Source: Mycobacterium sp.
GTDB taxonomy: Bacteria > Actinomycetota > Actinomycetes > Mycobacteriales > Mycobacteriaceae
NCBI RefSeq assembly: GCF_029961025.1
Contig: NZ_JASBVP010000003.1
Location: 1 to 64,000 of the forward strand
Length of the DNA: 64,000 bases
Reading direction: 5' to 3'
Shown: piece by piece, positions 25,926 to 34,013 of the stretch
How the letters are laid out: every line of letters starts with the position of its first letter
Numbering within the stretch: position 1 is the first letter of the stretch
Program-made: the position numbers and the translations under genes
Notes under the pieces: generated by a model
Told to the model about the DNA's origin: nothing
The model's input: only the letters and a program-made list of their open reading frames with translations
Database searches by the model: none

Positions 25926-28900
25926 ATGAGTGGCGTGACGTTGAGCACTGCGACTTGGACGCCGATCGGGCCCGCGCCGGTCAATACCGCCGATGCACGC
26001 AAGATGATCTCCGGACGGGTTCAGGCCGCGGCGACTGATCCAACCGCCCCCGACACGGTCTATCTCGGCGCTGATGGTGGTGGCGTCTGGAAGAACATCA
26101 ATCCGCCGAGCTGGACTCCGCTCACCGACCAGCAGCCAAGCCTGCAATTCGGCACCGGCTTCAGCTATCACCCGCTCGTGGTGCATCCGGCGGAACACAA
26201 TCTGGTGCTCGGACTCGTTAGCGGGCCGGGGGCCGGGATCCTCAAATCCACCAATGCAGGCCAGGACTGGCAATTGCTGGCCAACAGCCAGTTCAACGAT
26301 CAACAGCTGCTGTCGCTGGCGGTGCATCCCACAGACACAAACACGATGTTCCTGGCCGCGGGATGGGATGGGGCGTGGAAATCCATAGACGGCGGAACCT
26401 CCTGGAAGCAGATCAGCGGCGGACTGCCCGCCAACGGATTCGTGTGTGATCTCATCATCGCCAACTTCGACCCGAGCACTCTCTACGCCGCGGTGATCGG
26501 GTTCAGGAGTGCAACGCAGCAGGCCCAGAACGGCGTGTACCAGAGCACCGATGGCCAGGGGGCGGTGTGGACGCAGTTGAGCGGAGGACTGCCCAGCGGC
26601 GCCGCGCTCGGCGTCCAGGACGCGAAAGGCAACACGGCCGACGGCGCGGTTCGGATCGAATCAGGCAGCGGCGCGGGCGTGGTCTACGTGTCCATGCTGA
26701 CGGTTGGCACGGACCCGACGAAGGGGGTGACCGCAGTCCAGCGCTTCCGCACCACCAATGGCGGCACGAACTGGTCACCCCTCGCGGCATCTCCCGGAGG
26801 GCTTGAAGCTCGCTCATGGCATCTGCTTTTGGCGGTCGATCCCGGAAACGACAATCACATCTTCGTCAACGACGCCTACTCACTGTTCGAGAGCACCAAT
26901 GCCGGCCAGAACTGGGCGCCGGCCGATGCCGGCATTGGGTACGACTACGTGAACCTGACGTTCGACGCCAACGGGCAGGCGGTGGTGACGGGAGACCAAG
27001 GAGTGTGGCGCTACGACGCGGCCACACAGAGTTTGACTTCCCGCATTGAGGATCTTGAGGTCTCCGAGTTCTACACGATATGCCTTGACCCCAGCACCGC
27101 GGGCGTCGCCTACGCCATCGGGCAGGACATCGGCTCGGCCAAGTTCTCCGGCCAGACCGAATGGCAGGCCATAGGCGGTGTAGGCGAGACCGGCAAGATC
27201 GTCGTCAACCCCAATAACACCAGCGAGCTTTTCGGATTCAATCCGCTCGACACCAACAACTTCGTTGTGACATCTCCGGATGCGGCTAAGACGTGGAAAA
27301 CGGTGTTTCCGGCCTCGAAGCTCAGTGCCGCTTTCCTTAAGACGTACAACACATCGGGCGGTTATGCTTTTGCCTATTTGTCGCAGAAGGCGTTCGCCAT
27401 GGACCCGTCGAATCCCGCGCGGCTTCTGGTCGTCGCTGACCGCGTGTTCGAGACCACCAACTCAGGCGCTAGCTGGAACGACATCAGCGGGGTGCTCTCG
27501 CAAGATAAGAACAACCCCTTCGTCGCCGCCCTGGCGATCGCGCCCTCGGACCCCAATACGGTGTATGCCTCCACCCAGGACGGCCACCTATGGGTGACCC
27601 ACGACGATGGCGCCACCAAGTGGACGCAGCTCGACACTGGACTTTCCGGAGTTGCCATAGATATTCGCGTCGATCCCAACGACGCTAACCACGCGTTCGC
27701 GGTCGCCGGCAACAATGTGTGGCATCTGCCGTCGTCGGCGACTACCTGGGTCAACATAACCGGCAGCATCCCTAACGATCTCGGCCTGTACACCGTGTTC
27801 GTATGGTGGCAGCCGACGGGCTCCACGCTGTTCGTGGGCACCGATCGCGGGATCTACCGATCCGACGACATCGGCGCCACCTGGGCGAAATGGGTTGTTG
27901 CGGGGCTGCCGAACGTGCGGGTCAATGACCTGCAAGGCGAGACGCTGAACGGGCAGCTGCTGCTGGCGGCCGCAACGTTCGGCCGAGGCGCGTGGGAGAT
28001 CCCGGTGGTGGCGCGCGCGGTGAATTTCGAGCTGCATCGTGACCACTATGGGCAAGACGAAATCGACGCACTGCGCAACCAGTCCCTCACCCACGACGCG
28101 GTTGTCGGCGGTGGACCAGCCCAATCGCCTATCTGCGTGACGGTGGACGGGTTCACCGCCCGCGAGCTCGGCGTCACCGGCCCCGGGTCGTACACGGTCG
28201 GCCCACAAATCACGTTCAACCCCCCGACCGGTGTGAACGGCGGACTCCCGGTGAACCCTGTCAGCCTGGACTCGACCGAAGGCTCCTTCCCACCAGACGA
28301 CCTGCAGCGCTTCAGGTTTCACTACAACGTCGACTTCGGCACTGACGACAGCGCATTCAACTTTTCGGGCTTGACCGAGGAGGTGGACCTTTCCGCCACG
28401 TACCAGGGTTTGACCGCGCAGGGACAGGTCACGTTCATGAAACAGCCTGACCCCTTCATCATGCAGGGCGCGCAAACTTGGTGGCTCAGCTCCGACGTGC
28501 GACTCATCCAGGTGGCCCAAGGCGACAGCGCATTCGGCGTGCCGATGGGCACCGACCCGTTCCAATTCCTCCAAGAGCTCACTACTACTCTCACCAAATA
28601 CCAGGGACGGGTTCCCGTTGGCGGGGGCGTTATTGAGTCGTTTGACGACAATATCGACGAACAGCAGGAAATGATCACGGTCGCGCCCCTGGTTGAGCGC
28701 GGGTTCTTAAACTTCGTTCCGGTATTCAATTTCGCGATCGCGCGAGTGCATTACCAGGCCCTGATCCAGCCAGCCAGCCACGTGCGGGTGTTCTTCCGGC
28801 TGTTCGGGGGCAATAGCACCGACACGAGCTTCCATGTGGGTTCGACTTACCGGCGGGTCCCGGCCACCTACCCGGTCCCGCCGGCGAACTACGGCCAACC

Positions 28901-30341
28901 AGTCACCGCGACCGGCGGTGTCGTCGGCTCCGAATATGTGTCATTGCCATGCTACGGGGTTCCGCGACAAGCCCCTGACCAATCCGGCAACCCCGGCACG
29001 CTGCCCGCCAAGCAGTTCGACACCTTTAACGACCTCACCCTTAACGCCACCGGAGGACCCGTTCAGGACACCTTCTACGGGGCTTTCCTCGACATCAACC
29101 AGTCCGCCAACGCGCTGCCCCACCCTGTGCCCGCCGGCAACCCCGATGGCCCGTGGCCACCCGGCACAGCGGGAAACAGCGATCTGGAGCCGCTGGCAAA
29201 GGCGTTTGCTCGCAACGACCACCATTGCGTCGTAGCTGAGATCGCATTCGACCCCGTGGCCATCGCGGACGGCACCCAGCCGTTCAACTCCGACAAACTT
29301 GCCCAACGCAACCTCGCCTGGAGCACGGTCGCCAATCCCGGCACCCACGCCTCTCGCATCGCTTTCCAGAACTTCGAGGTGCGACCCTCCCCGGTGTCGC
29401 TGCAGGCGGGTGATACGCCCGACGAAATCCTGATTGACTGGAACACCGTCCCCGCGGGCAGCACCGCCGAAATCTATCTGCCCGCTGTTGATGCTGACGC
29501 GGTCATCGCCACCGCCGACCGACTCTATCCCCATCGGCTGACCCGGGTCGACGCGCACACAATCGGCGTCCCAGCTGGTGGGCTCACCTACATCCCGCTG
29601 CCCACCGGTGTGGCTGGCGGCGCCAACTTCGCCGGCCTCATCTCCGTGGAGCTTCCAGCGGGCATCCGGGCCGGAGAACTCCACACACTCACCGTTCACC
29701 AACTAACCCGCGCGACAGCTGACATCACGCCGCCGCCGCCACCACCGCAAATCCAGATCGAAGCGGTCGTCGCGAGAAACAACAAATCGAGTGATCCCAG
29801 CAACACGATCAGTTGGCGCACGGTGCTCGGCAGCTTCCAAATCAATGTGCCCGTGAGCACCAAACAGCTCATGCTGCCAAAGGAAGAGATCCGGCTGTCG
29901 ATCTTCCGCTGGATCGCCCAATCAATCGCACCAAGCGAACGCTGGTACCCCGTGTTTCAACGCTTTCTGGGTCTGCTGGCCAACAAGGTCGCCGACCTCG
30001 GCGGCAATCCCGACCAAATCACGCCATCCGCCAACGGCTTCGACGGCATCCCCGGCAAGCACAAACCCCGCCCGCCGGTGCATGAAGGGTTCGAATATGG
30101 CGGTGTCACCGGCAAGATCGACGGTCTGCTGTTCGACCACTTCGGCGATTTCGAAGGCTTCGTGCTCGAACTGTTCCACGGGACTAAGCGCAAATTCGCC
30201 AGCCGACAACGCGACATCGAAACCCTCGCCCGCGCCGCGTTTGAGCACCGCACTCTCGTCACCGTCAGTCACACAGAACATGACCCCGAAGCCGTATGCA
30301 CACTCGCGTTCAGAACACGCGCACCGTGGCGCCATGACTAG
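25926..30341 (+). CDS. Giant BNR/sortilin-type beta-propeller protein, C-terminus truncated by mobile element
   Basis: The 1471-residue protein has about 650 N-terminal residues of WD40/YVTN/BNR-like propeller repeats. Asp-box-like motifs recur (SIDGGTSWKQI, STNAGQDWQLL, STNAGQNWAPA, TTNSGASWNDI, SDDIGATWAKW). A long beta-rich C-terminal region follows, with a segment near residue 1270 (PPPPPPQIQIEAVVARNNK). No signal peptide is seen. ATG 25926 follows GGGAGGA. The last sense codon and the stop (CAT GAC TAG) run into the 3' end of the unassigned element at 30335, so the native C-terminus is lost. Such propellers usually mediate binding; no enzymatic residues were identified. Confidence 0.8.
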   Translation: MSGVTLSTATWTPIGPAPVNTADARKMISGRVQAAATDPTAPDTVYLGADGGGVWKNINPPSWTPLTDQQPSLQFGTGFSYHPLVVHPAEHNLVLGLVSGPGAGILKSTNAGQDWQLLANSQFNDQQLLSLAVHPTDTNTMFLAAGWDGAWKSIDGGTSWKQISGGLPANGFVCDLIIANFDPSTLYAAVIGFRSATQQAQNGVYQSTDGQGAVWTQLSGGLPSGAALGVQDAKGNTADGAVRIESGSGAGVVYVSMLTVGTDPTKGVTAVQRFRTTNGGTNWSPLAASPGGLEARSWHLLLAVDPGNDNHIFVNDAYSLFESTNAGQNWAPADAGIGYDYVNLTFDANGQAVVTGDQGVWRYDAATQSLTSRIEDLEVSEFYTICLDPSTAGVAYAIGQDIGSAKFSGQTEWQAIGGVGETGKIVVNPNNTSELFGFNPLDTNNFVVTSPDAAKTWKTVFPASKLSAAFLKTYNTSGGYAFAYLSQKAFAMDPSNPARLLVVADRVFETTNSGASWNDISGVLSQDKNNPFVAALAIAPSDPNTVYASTQDGHLWVTHDDGATKWTQLDTGLSGVAIDIRVDPNDANHAFAVAGNNVWHLPSSATTWVNITGSIPNDLGLYTVFVWWQPTGSTLFVGTDRGIYRSDDIGATWAKWVVAGLPNVRVNDLQGETLNGQLLLAAATFGRGAWEIPVVARAVNFELHRDHYGQDEIDALRNQSLTHDAVVGGGPAQSPICVTVDGFTARELGVTGPGSYTVGPQITFNPPTGVNGGLPVNPVSLDSTEGSFPPDDLQRFRFHYNVDFGTDDSAFNFSGLTEEVDLSATYQGLTAQGQVTFMKQPDPFIMQGAQTWWLSSDVRLIQVAQGDSAFGVPMGTDPFQFLQELTTTLTKYQGRVPVGGGVIESFDDNIDEQQEMITVAPLVERGFLNFVPVFNFAIARVHYQALIQPASHVRVFFRLFGGNSTDTSFHVGSTYRRVPATYPVPPANYGQPVTATGGVVGSEYVSLPCYGVPRQAPDQSGNPGTLPAKQFDTFNDLTLNATGGPVQDTFYGAFLDINQSANALPHPVPAGNPDGPWPPGTAGNSDLEPLAKAFARNDHHCVVAEIAFDPVAIADGTQPFNSDKLAQRNLAWSTVANPGTHASRIAFQNFEVRPSPVSLQAGDTPDEILIDWNTVPAGSTAEIYLPAVDADAVIATADRLYPHRLTRVDAHTIGVPAGGLTYIPLPTGVAGGANFAGLISVELPAGIRAGELHTLTVHQLTRATADITPPPPPPQIQIEAVVARNNKSSDPSNTISWRTVLGSFQINVPVSTKQLMLPKEEIRLSIFRWIAQSIAPSERWYPVFQRFLGLLANKVADLGGNPDQITPSANGFDGIPGKHKPRPPVHEGFEYGGVTGKIDGLLFDHFGDFEGFVLELFHGTKRKFASRQRDIETLARAAFEHRTLVTVSHTEHDPEAVCTLAFRTRAPWRHD

Positions 30342-31142
30342 CGACCCTTGGTCGCTAGGACTTTGAGGTTGTCTTGAGTTTTCAGGCGGCCCTTGGCAGG
30401 AGGCGGGCGTTGTCGATGCGTTCAGTGACGTGAGTTTCAATGGTAAGCAATGCGTTTCGCAGTGCCGGTGGTGCAGGTGGTTGGTTTGCTGCGAGGAGGG
30501 GGCGCAGCAGGCGGTTGTGCAGTTTGGTGTAGAAGATCGCGAACCGCAGCCCGTCGGGGGTGAGGCGATACAGGTTGCGGCCCGGGATTCGGGTGATCAG
30601 GCCGTTGACACGTAACCGGGTCAGGTCGTAGCTGGCCTGGTTCATGGTGTAGGCGGTGCCGTCGAGCAGTCCGGTCATCAAGGCGCGCAGGCTCTTGTTG
30701 GTGATGCCGGTGACGGCGAGCATCGTCGTGCACAGGGCGCCGGCCAGGGCTTTTACCCGAGGATCGCCGAACCGTAAGGCCGGGGTCCTCCTGCCATCCT
30801 CGGTGAGGGTGGGCCGCGCGATCCGCTCAAAGGCTGGACTCGCAAGGACACAGCCCTGGCCGACACGTTCAGTATCGAGCAGGCGGCGATTGATTGCACG
30901 TGCGCGGGCGGCCAGCTCGTCGAGATGGACCAGGCGCCGCTGGCAGCGCAGGTCATCGGGTGAGTTGATGACGGTCTCGACCCGCAGCGCCCGCTCGTGT
31001 TTCAAGTACTGCTTGATGCGCGAGCTTTTGTAGAAGGCGTTGACGGTCACGTCGGTGCCGCGGGTGACGATCTTCGTTTTTGGCACACTGAATCGCCCTG
31101 GAAATGCTGGAGGCTCCAGACCTTGGAATCGAGGATGGAGTC

Positions 31143-31490
31143 ATGCCGAAGAAACAGTCACCGCCGAGCAAGCCGACGAGTCGCCGCTACAGCGCCGAGC
31201 AAAAGGCCGGAGCGGTACGGATGGTCCGGACATTACGGGCGGAGTTGGGTAGCGACCACGGCGTTGTCGCCCGGGTCGCCGATCAGCTTGGCTACGGGGT
31301 GGAGTCGGTGCGGACCTGGGTGCGCCAGGCCGACATCGACGACGGCTATCAGCCCGGGGTGTCGACCACCGAGGCGCGACGCATGAAGGAACTCGAACAG
31401 GAGAATCGAGAACTCAAGCGCGCCAACGAGATACTGAAACGAGCGGCGAGTTTCTTCGGGGCGGAGCTCGACCGCCAACACAAGAAATAG
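31143..31490 (+). CDS. IS3-family transposase OrfA
   Basis: The 115-residue OrfA has a helix-turn-helix (AEQKAGAVRMVRTLRAE ... GVVARVADQLGYGVESVRTW) and a leucine-zipper-like coiled coil (MKELEQENRELKRANEILKR). ATG 31143 is preferred over the upstream in-frame ATG 31104 because GGATGGAG precedes it. OrfA binds the IS ends and, through a -1 frameshift near its end, is normally fused to OrfB. Confidence 0.88.
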   Translation: MPKKQSPPSKPTSRRYSAEQKAGAVRMVRTLRAELGSDHGVVARVADQLGYGVESVRTWVRQADIDDGYQPGVSTTEARRMKELEQENRELKRANEILKRAASFFGAELDRQHKK

Positions 31491-32407
31491 TCGACTTCAT
31501 CGACGCCAACCGGGAAGAATTCGGGGTCGAGCCCATCTGCACCGTGCTGCACAGCGCAGGCGTGTCGGTGGCCCCGAGCACCTACTACGCTGCCAAGAAA
31601 CGCGGCCCGTCGAAACGAGCCTGCCGGGATGCGGTCATGGGTCCGGTCCTGGTCAAGCTCTTCGAGGACAACTACAGCGTCTACGGCGCCCGTAAGCTGC
31701 ACAAAGCCGCCGTCAGGGCCGGCCACGACATCGGCCGCGACCAGGTAGCGCGGCTGATGCGCGCCGCCGGCATCGCCGGGGTGCGCCGCGGCAAGAAGGT
31801 CCGCACCACCCGACCTGAAGAAGGTGCCCAACGCCACCCGGACCTGGTCAAGCGGAACTTCACCGCAGACGCCCCCAACCAGCTGTGGGTGACCGATCTG
31901 ACGTTCGTGCCCACCTGGGCTGGGGTGGCCTACGTCTGCTTCATCATCGACGTGTTCAGCCGGATGATCGTCGGCTGGCGGGTGGCCTCGAACATGCGCA
32001 CCACGATGGTGCTTGATGCCATTGAGATGGCCCGCTGGTCGCGCGGAGCTGTGTTGGCGGGCTTGCGCTGTCACTCAGACGCCGGCAGCCAGTTCACCTC
32101 GCTTCGCTATACCGAGCGCCTCGCCGAGATCGGCGCAGTGCCCTCGATCGGCACCGTAGGCGACAGCTACGACAACGCTCTGGCCGAGACCGTCAACGGC
32201 TACTACAAGGCCGAGCTGATCTACGGTCCCGCGCGGCCCGGCCCGTGGAAGACCGTCGAAGACGTCGAGCTAGCCACCCTCGGCTGGGTGCACTGGCACA
32301 ACACCGCCCGGTTGCACGGCTACCTCGGCCACCTACCGCCAGCAGAATTCGAGGACACGTTCTACGCTGGCAGACGGACCGACCAAGCCCTGGTCGGAAT
32401 CCAATAA
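31490..32407 (+). CDS. IS3-family transposase OrfB (DDE integrase)
   Basis: The OrfB frame overlaps the end of OrfA by one base. It is probably reached by programmed -1 frameshifting, since there is no good start until ATG 31544. The HTH_21 domain (VYGARKLHKAAVRAGHDIGR) precedes the rve catalytic core. Its DDE residues are in LWVTDLTFVPTWAG, CHSDAGSQFTSLRY and SYDNALAETVNGYYKAELI, with typical D-D-35-E spacing. It ends close to the right inverted repeat. It appears intact. Confidence 0.88.
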   Translation, partial: VDFIDANREEFGVEPICTVLHSAGVSVAPSTYYAAKKRGPSKRACRDAVMGPVLVKLFEDNYSVYGARKLHKAAVRAGHDIGRDQVARLMRAAGIAGVRRGKKVRTTRPEEGAQRHPDLVKRNFTADAPNQLWVTDLTFVPTWAGVAYVCFIIDVFSRMIVGWRVASNMRTTMVLDAIEMARWSRGAVLAGLRCHSDAGSQFTSLRYTERLAEIGAVPSIGTVGDSYDNALAETVNGYYKAELIYGPARPGPWKTVEDVELATLGWVHWHNTARLHGYLGHLPPAEFEDTFYAGRRTDQALVGIQ

Positions 32408-33517
32408 ACCGAGCCTCCATCGAACCCAGGGCGGTTCACACAGTCGATTTTTGGGGGCCTGCCCGGGCGTCGGGGGCCGTGGAAGATCAGTTCCACACTG
32501 TCGGGGCGGCCGATGTCGAGGTTGTCGGCGACCAAGGATTCAAAAAACGAGCGGGCGTGCCGTGGGGCGTCGAACACCAGGGTGCGTGAGACCTCGATCT
32601 GGCGCATCGACAGTTCCCACCAGTAGCCCGCGGCGCGATCGGTATCGGTCAGCGGCAATGGCAGCCGGCTCATCCAACGCTCGAAGAACACCATGATCGC
32701 CCCTGGGCCCAGCCGGTCACAGATGGCTTGCAGCGCGACGGGATCCGCACAACTGGCAAACCCGTTGGACAGCTCGGTGAAATCGATACCGGCCTGGCTG
32801 GCCTGGCGTTTTGCGTACTCGTGGCCATTGAGCCACACCTTGATCGGGTAGGGGAAATAGGTGCAGACCTTGATGAACGCCGGCCCGAAATCGACATCCC
32901 AGACATACAAATAAAAACACGACACCCGCCGGTCGGCCTTGCAAAACGAAAACCATGGAACACCGTTGTTGCCGATATGTTTTGCCGAGGCGAACACGTT
33001 CTGAAACTCCTGGGCGGTGCCGATCGCGGCCACGCCGGATTGGCCGGTGCGCGCCTGGCGAGCCAGATATGGGCGCATCACCTCGATCTTGCGGTCGTCC
33101 TTGGAGAACCGCACCAGCGGGATCTCATTGCCGACGGCGAAGCGCTCCACAGCTTTGCGAAACGTCGCGCCGATCTTTTCAATGATCGCCGGAGAGGGGA
33201 TCGGATAGCCCAGATGCGCGGTCATAAACGACACCACCTGCCCGCCCACCTGCAGATTAGGCACATAGCCGTTCAGATAGATCCGATCCATGCACTCCAC
33301 ATCCAGGACCACATGCCCATCAAGGACATCGTTGACCGTCACAACCGCAGCCATGATCCTCAGCCTGCTCGGTCAAAGCGATCCTGACCAGCGCCCAGCC
33401 TGGCGGCGGCTTCGGAGCGTGAGGGCAGGCTCGGACCGCCACTCAACCACCAGCCAACCGCAACGACCCACCCAACCCGACCACCCACCTCGGCGGTCCG
33501 AGGCTGGCCTCACTGGG

Positions 33518-34013
33518 GGAGTAACCATGAAATACATCCCGGAGCAGCACGGAGCGAGGAGTCGTGAGCGGACCCCGAAGCGATGCGAACGCGATGCGCA
33601 CAAAACCGCGGCGATGCGGGGTCATGTTCTACCGTTCGCCGTGAAGGACTTCAGGGCCCACGTCCGCGAGCTCAAACCAGCAACCCTCCGGGTTATCAGC
33701 CGAACGCTTCCGCCGATTGAGCGCGGATTCCGCAACCCCGACAACTCCGCCCCCCGGATACCATTCCACTGTACTGGCCAACAACGGACCGCAACCCAGA
33801 CTTCAGGCTGATTGCCCGGTCAAAATCGAAGAGCGCTTATTGGGGCAGCTCAGCGCCCCAGCCAGAGAGCCTAACGACTCATCAGCCTGCTCGCCGAACA
33901 CCGCAACCACCGTACATTCGACCGAACTCCCGGACCGAACAATGCCAAAGGCGGCCCAAGAACAGCTGCTGAATTCGGGCCGCTAATCCGAAAAAGCAGG
34001 TTATAGTCGGCCG
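33518..34013. other. Region between the mobile island and the LuxR-type regulator
   Basis: About 500 bases hold only the uncertain 94-residue ORF at 33527 and short frames without motifs. The promoter of the LuxR-type regulator should lie in the right part. Confidence 0.4.
33527..33811 (+). CDS. Possible 94-aa hypothetical protein
   Basis: ATG 33527 follows GGGGGAG at good spacing. The frame reads MKYIPEQHGARSRERTPKRC then FAVKDFRAHVRELKPATLRV. No family is recognised. The unassigned element ends 10 bases upstream of the start, so the native promoter would be lost. Confidence 0.25.
   Translation: MKYIPEQHGARSRERTPKRCERDAHKTAAMRGHVLPFAVKDFRAHVRELKPATLRVISRTLPPIERGFRNPDNSAPRIPFHCTGQQRTATQTSG

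Larger units (their letters stand above)
31089..32438 (+). mobile_element. IS3-family insertion sequence, 1350 bp, apparently intact
   Basis: The terminal inverted repeats are TGAATCGCCCTGG (left) and the complement of CCAGGGCGGTTCA (right), 12 of 13 matching. The flanking CAC (31086-31088 and 32439-32441) is an exact 3-bp target duplication, as expected for IS3. It carries the usual overlapping orfA/orfB pair. Confidence 0.95.
30382..33354 (-). pseudogene. 539-aa element protein, copy 2, split by IS3
   Basis: The N-terminal part (ATG 33354 down to about 32440) ends at KIDCV. The C-terminal part (about 31088 down to the stop at 30382) resumes at PKTKIVTRG. Apart from the insertion, the translated sequence appears identical to the intact copy at 15467. 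Identity over both halves implies recent duplication within this genome. Confidence 0.88.
30335..33517 (-). mobile_element. Unassigned mobile element, copy 2 (inverted), interrupted by IS3
   Basis: This is the same element as at 15304-17133 in opposite orientation: 3183 bp, equal to 1830 plus the 1350-bp IS3 and its 3-bp duplication. The 3' hairpin is at 30338-30358 and the structured leader is at 33354-33517. The left boundary lies inside the end of the beta-propeller gene. No target duplication is visible. The two copies face tail to tail around 13.2 kb. Confidence 0.85.

Noticed and set aside
15304-33517. Composite transposon made of the two unassigned element copies
   Set aside because: The copies are inverted tail to tail, sit in unrelated targets, show no flanking duplication around the whole segment, and each has its own complete ends. 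Independent insertions explain the layout.
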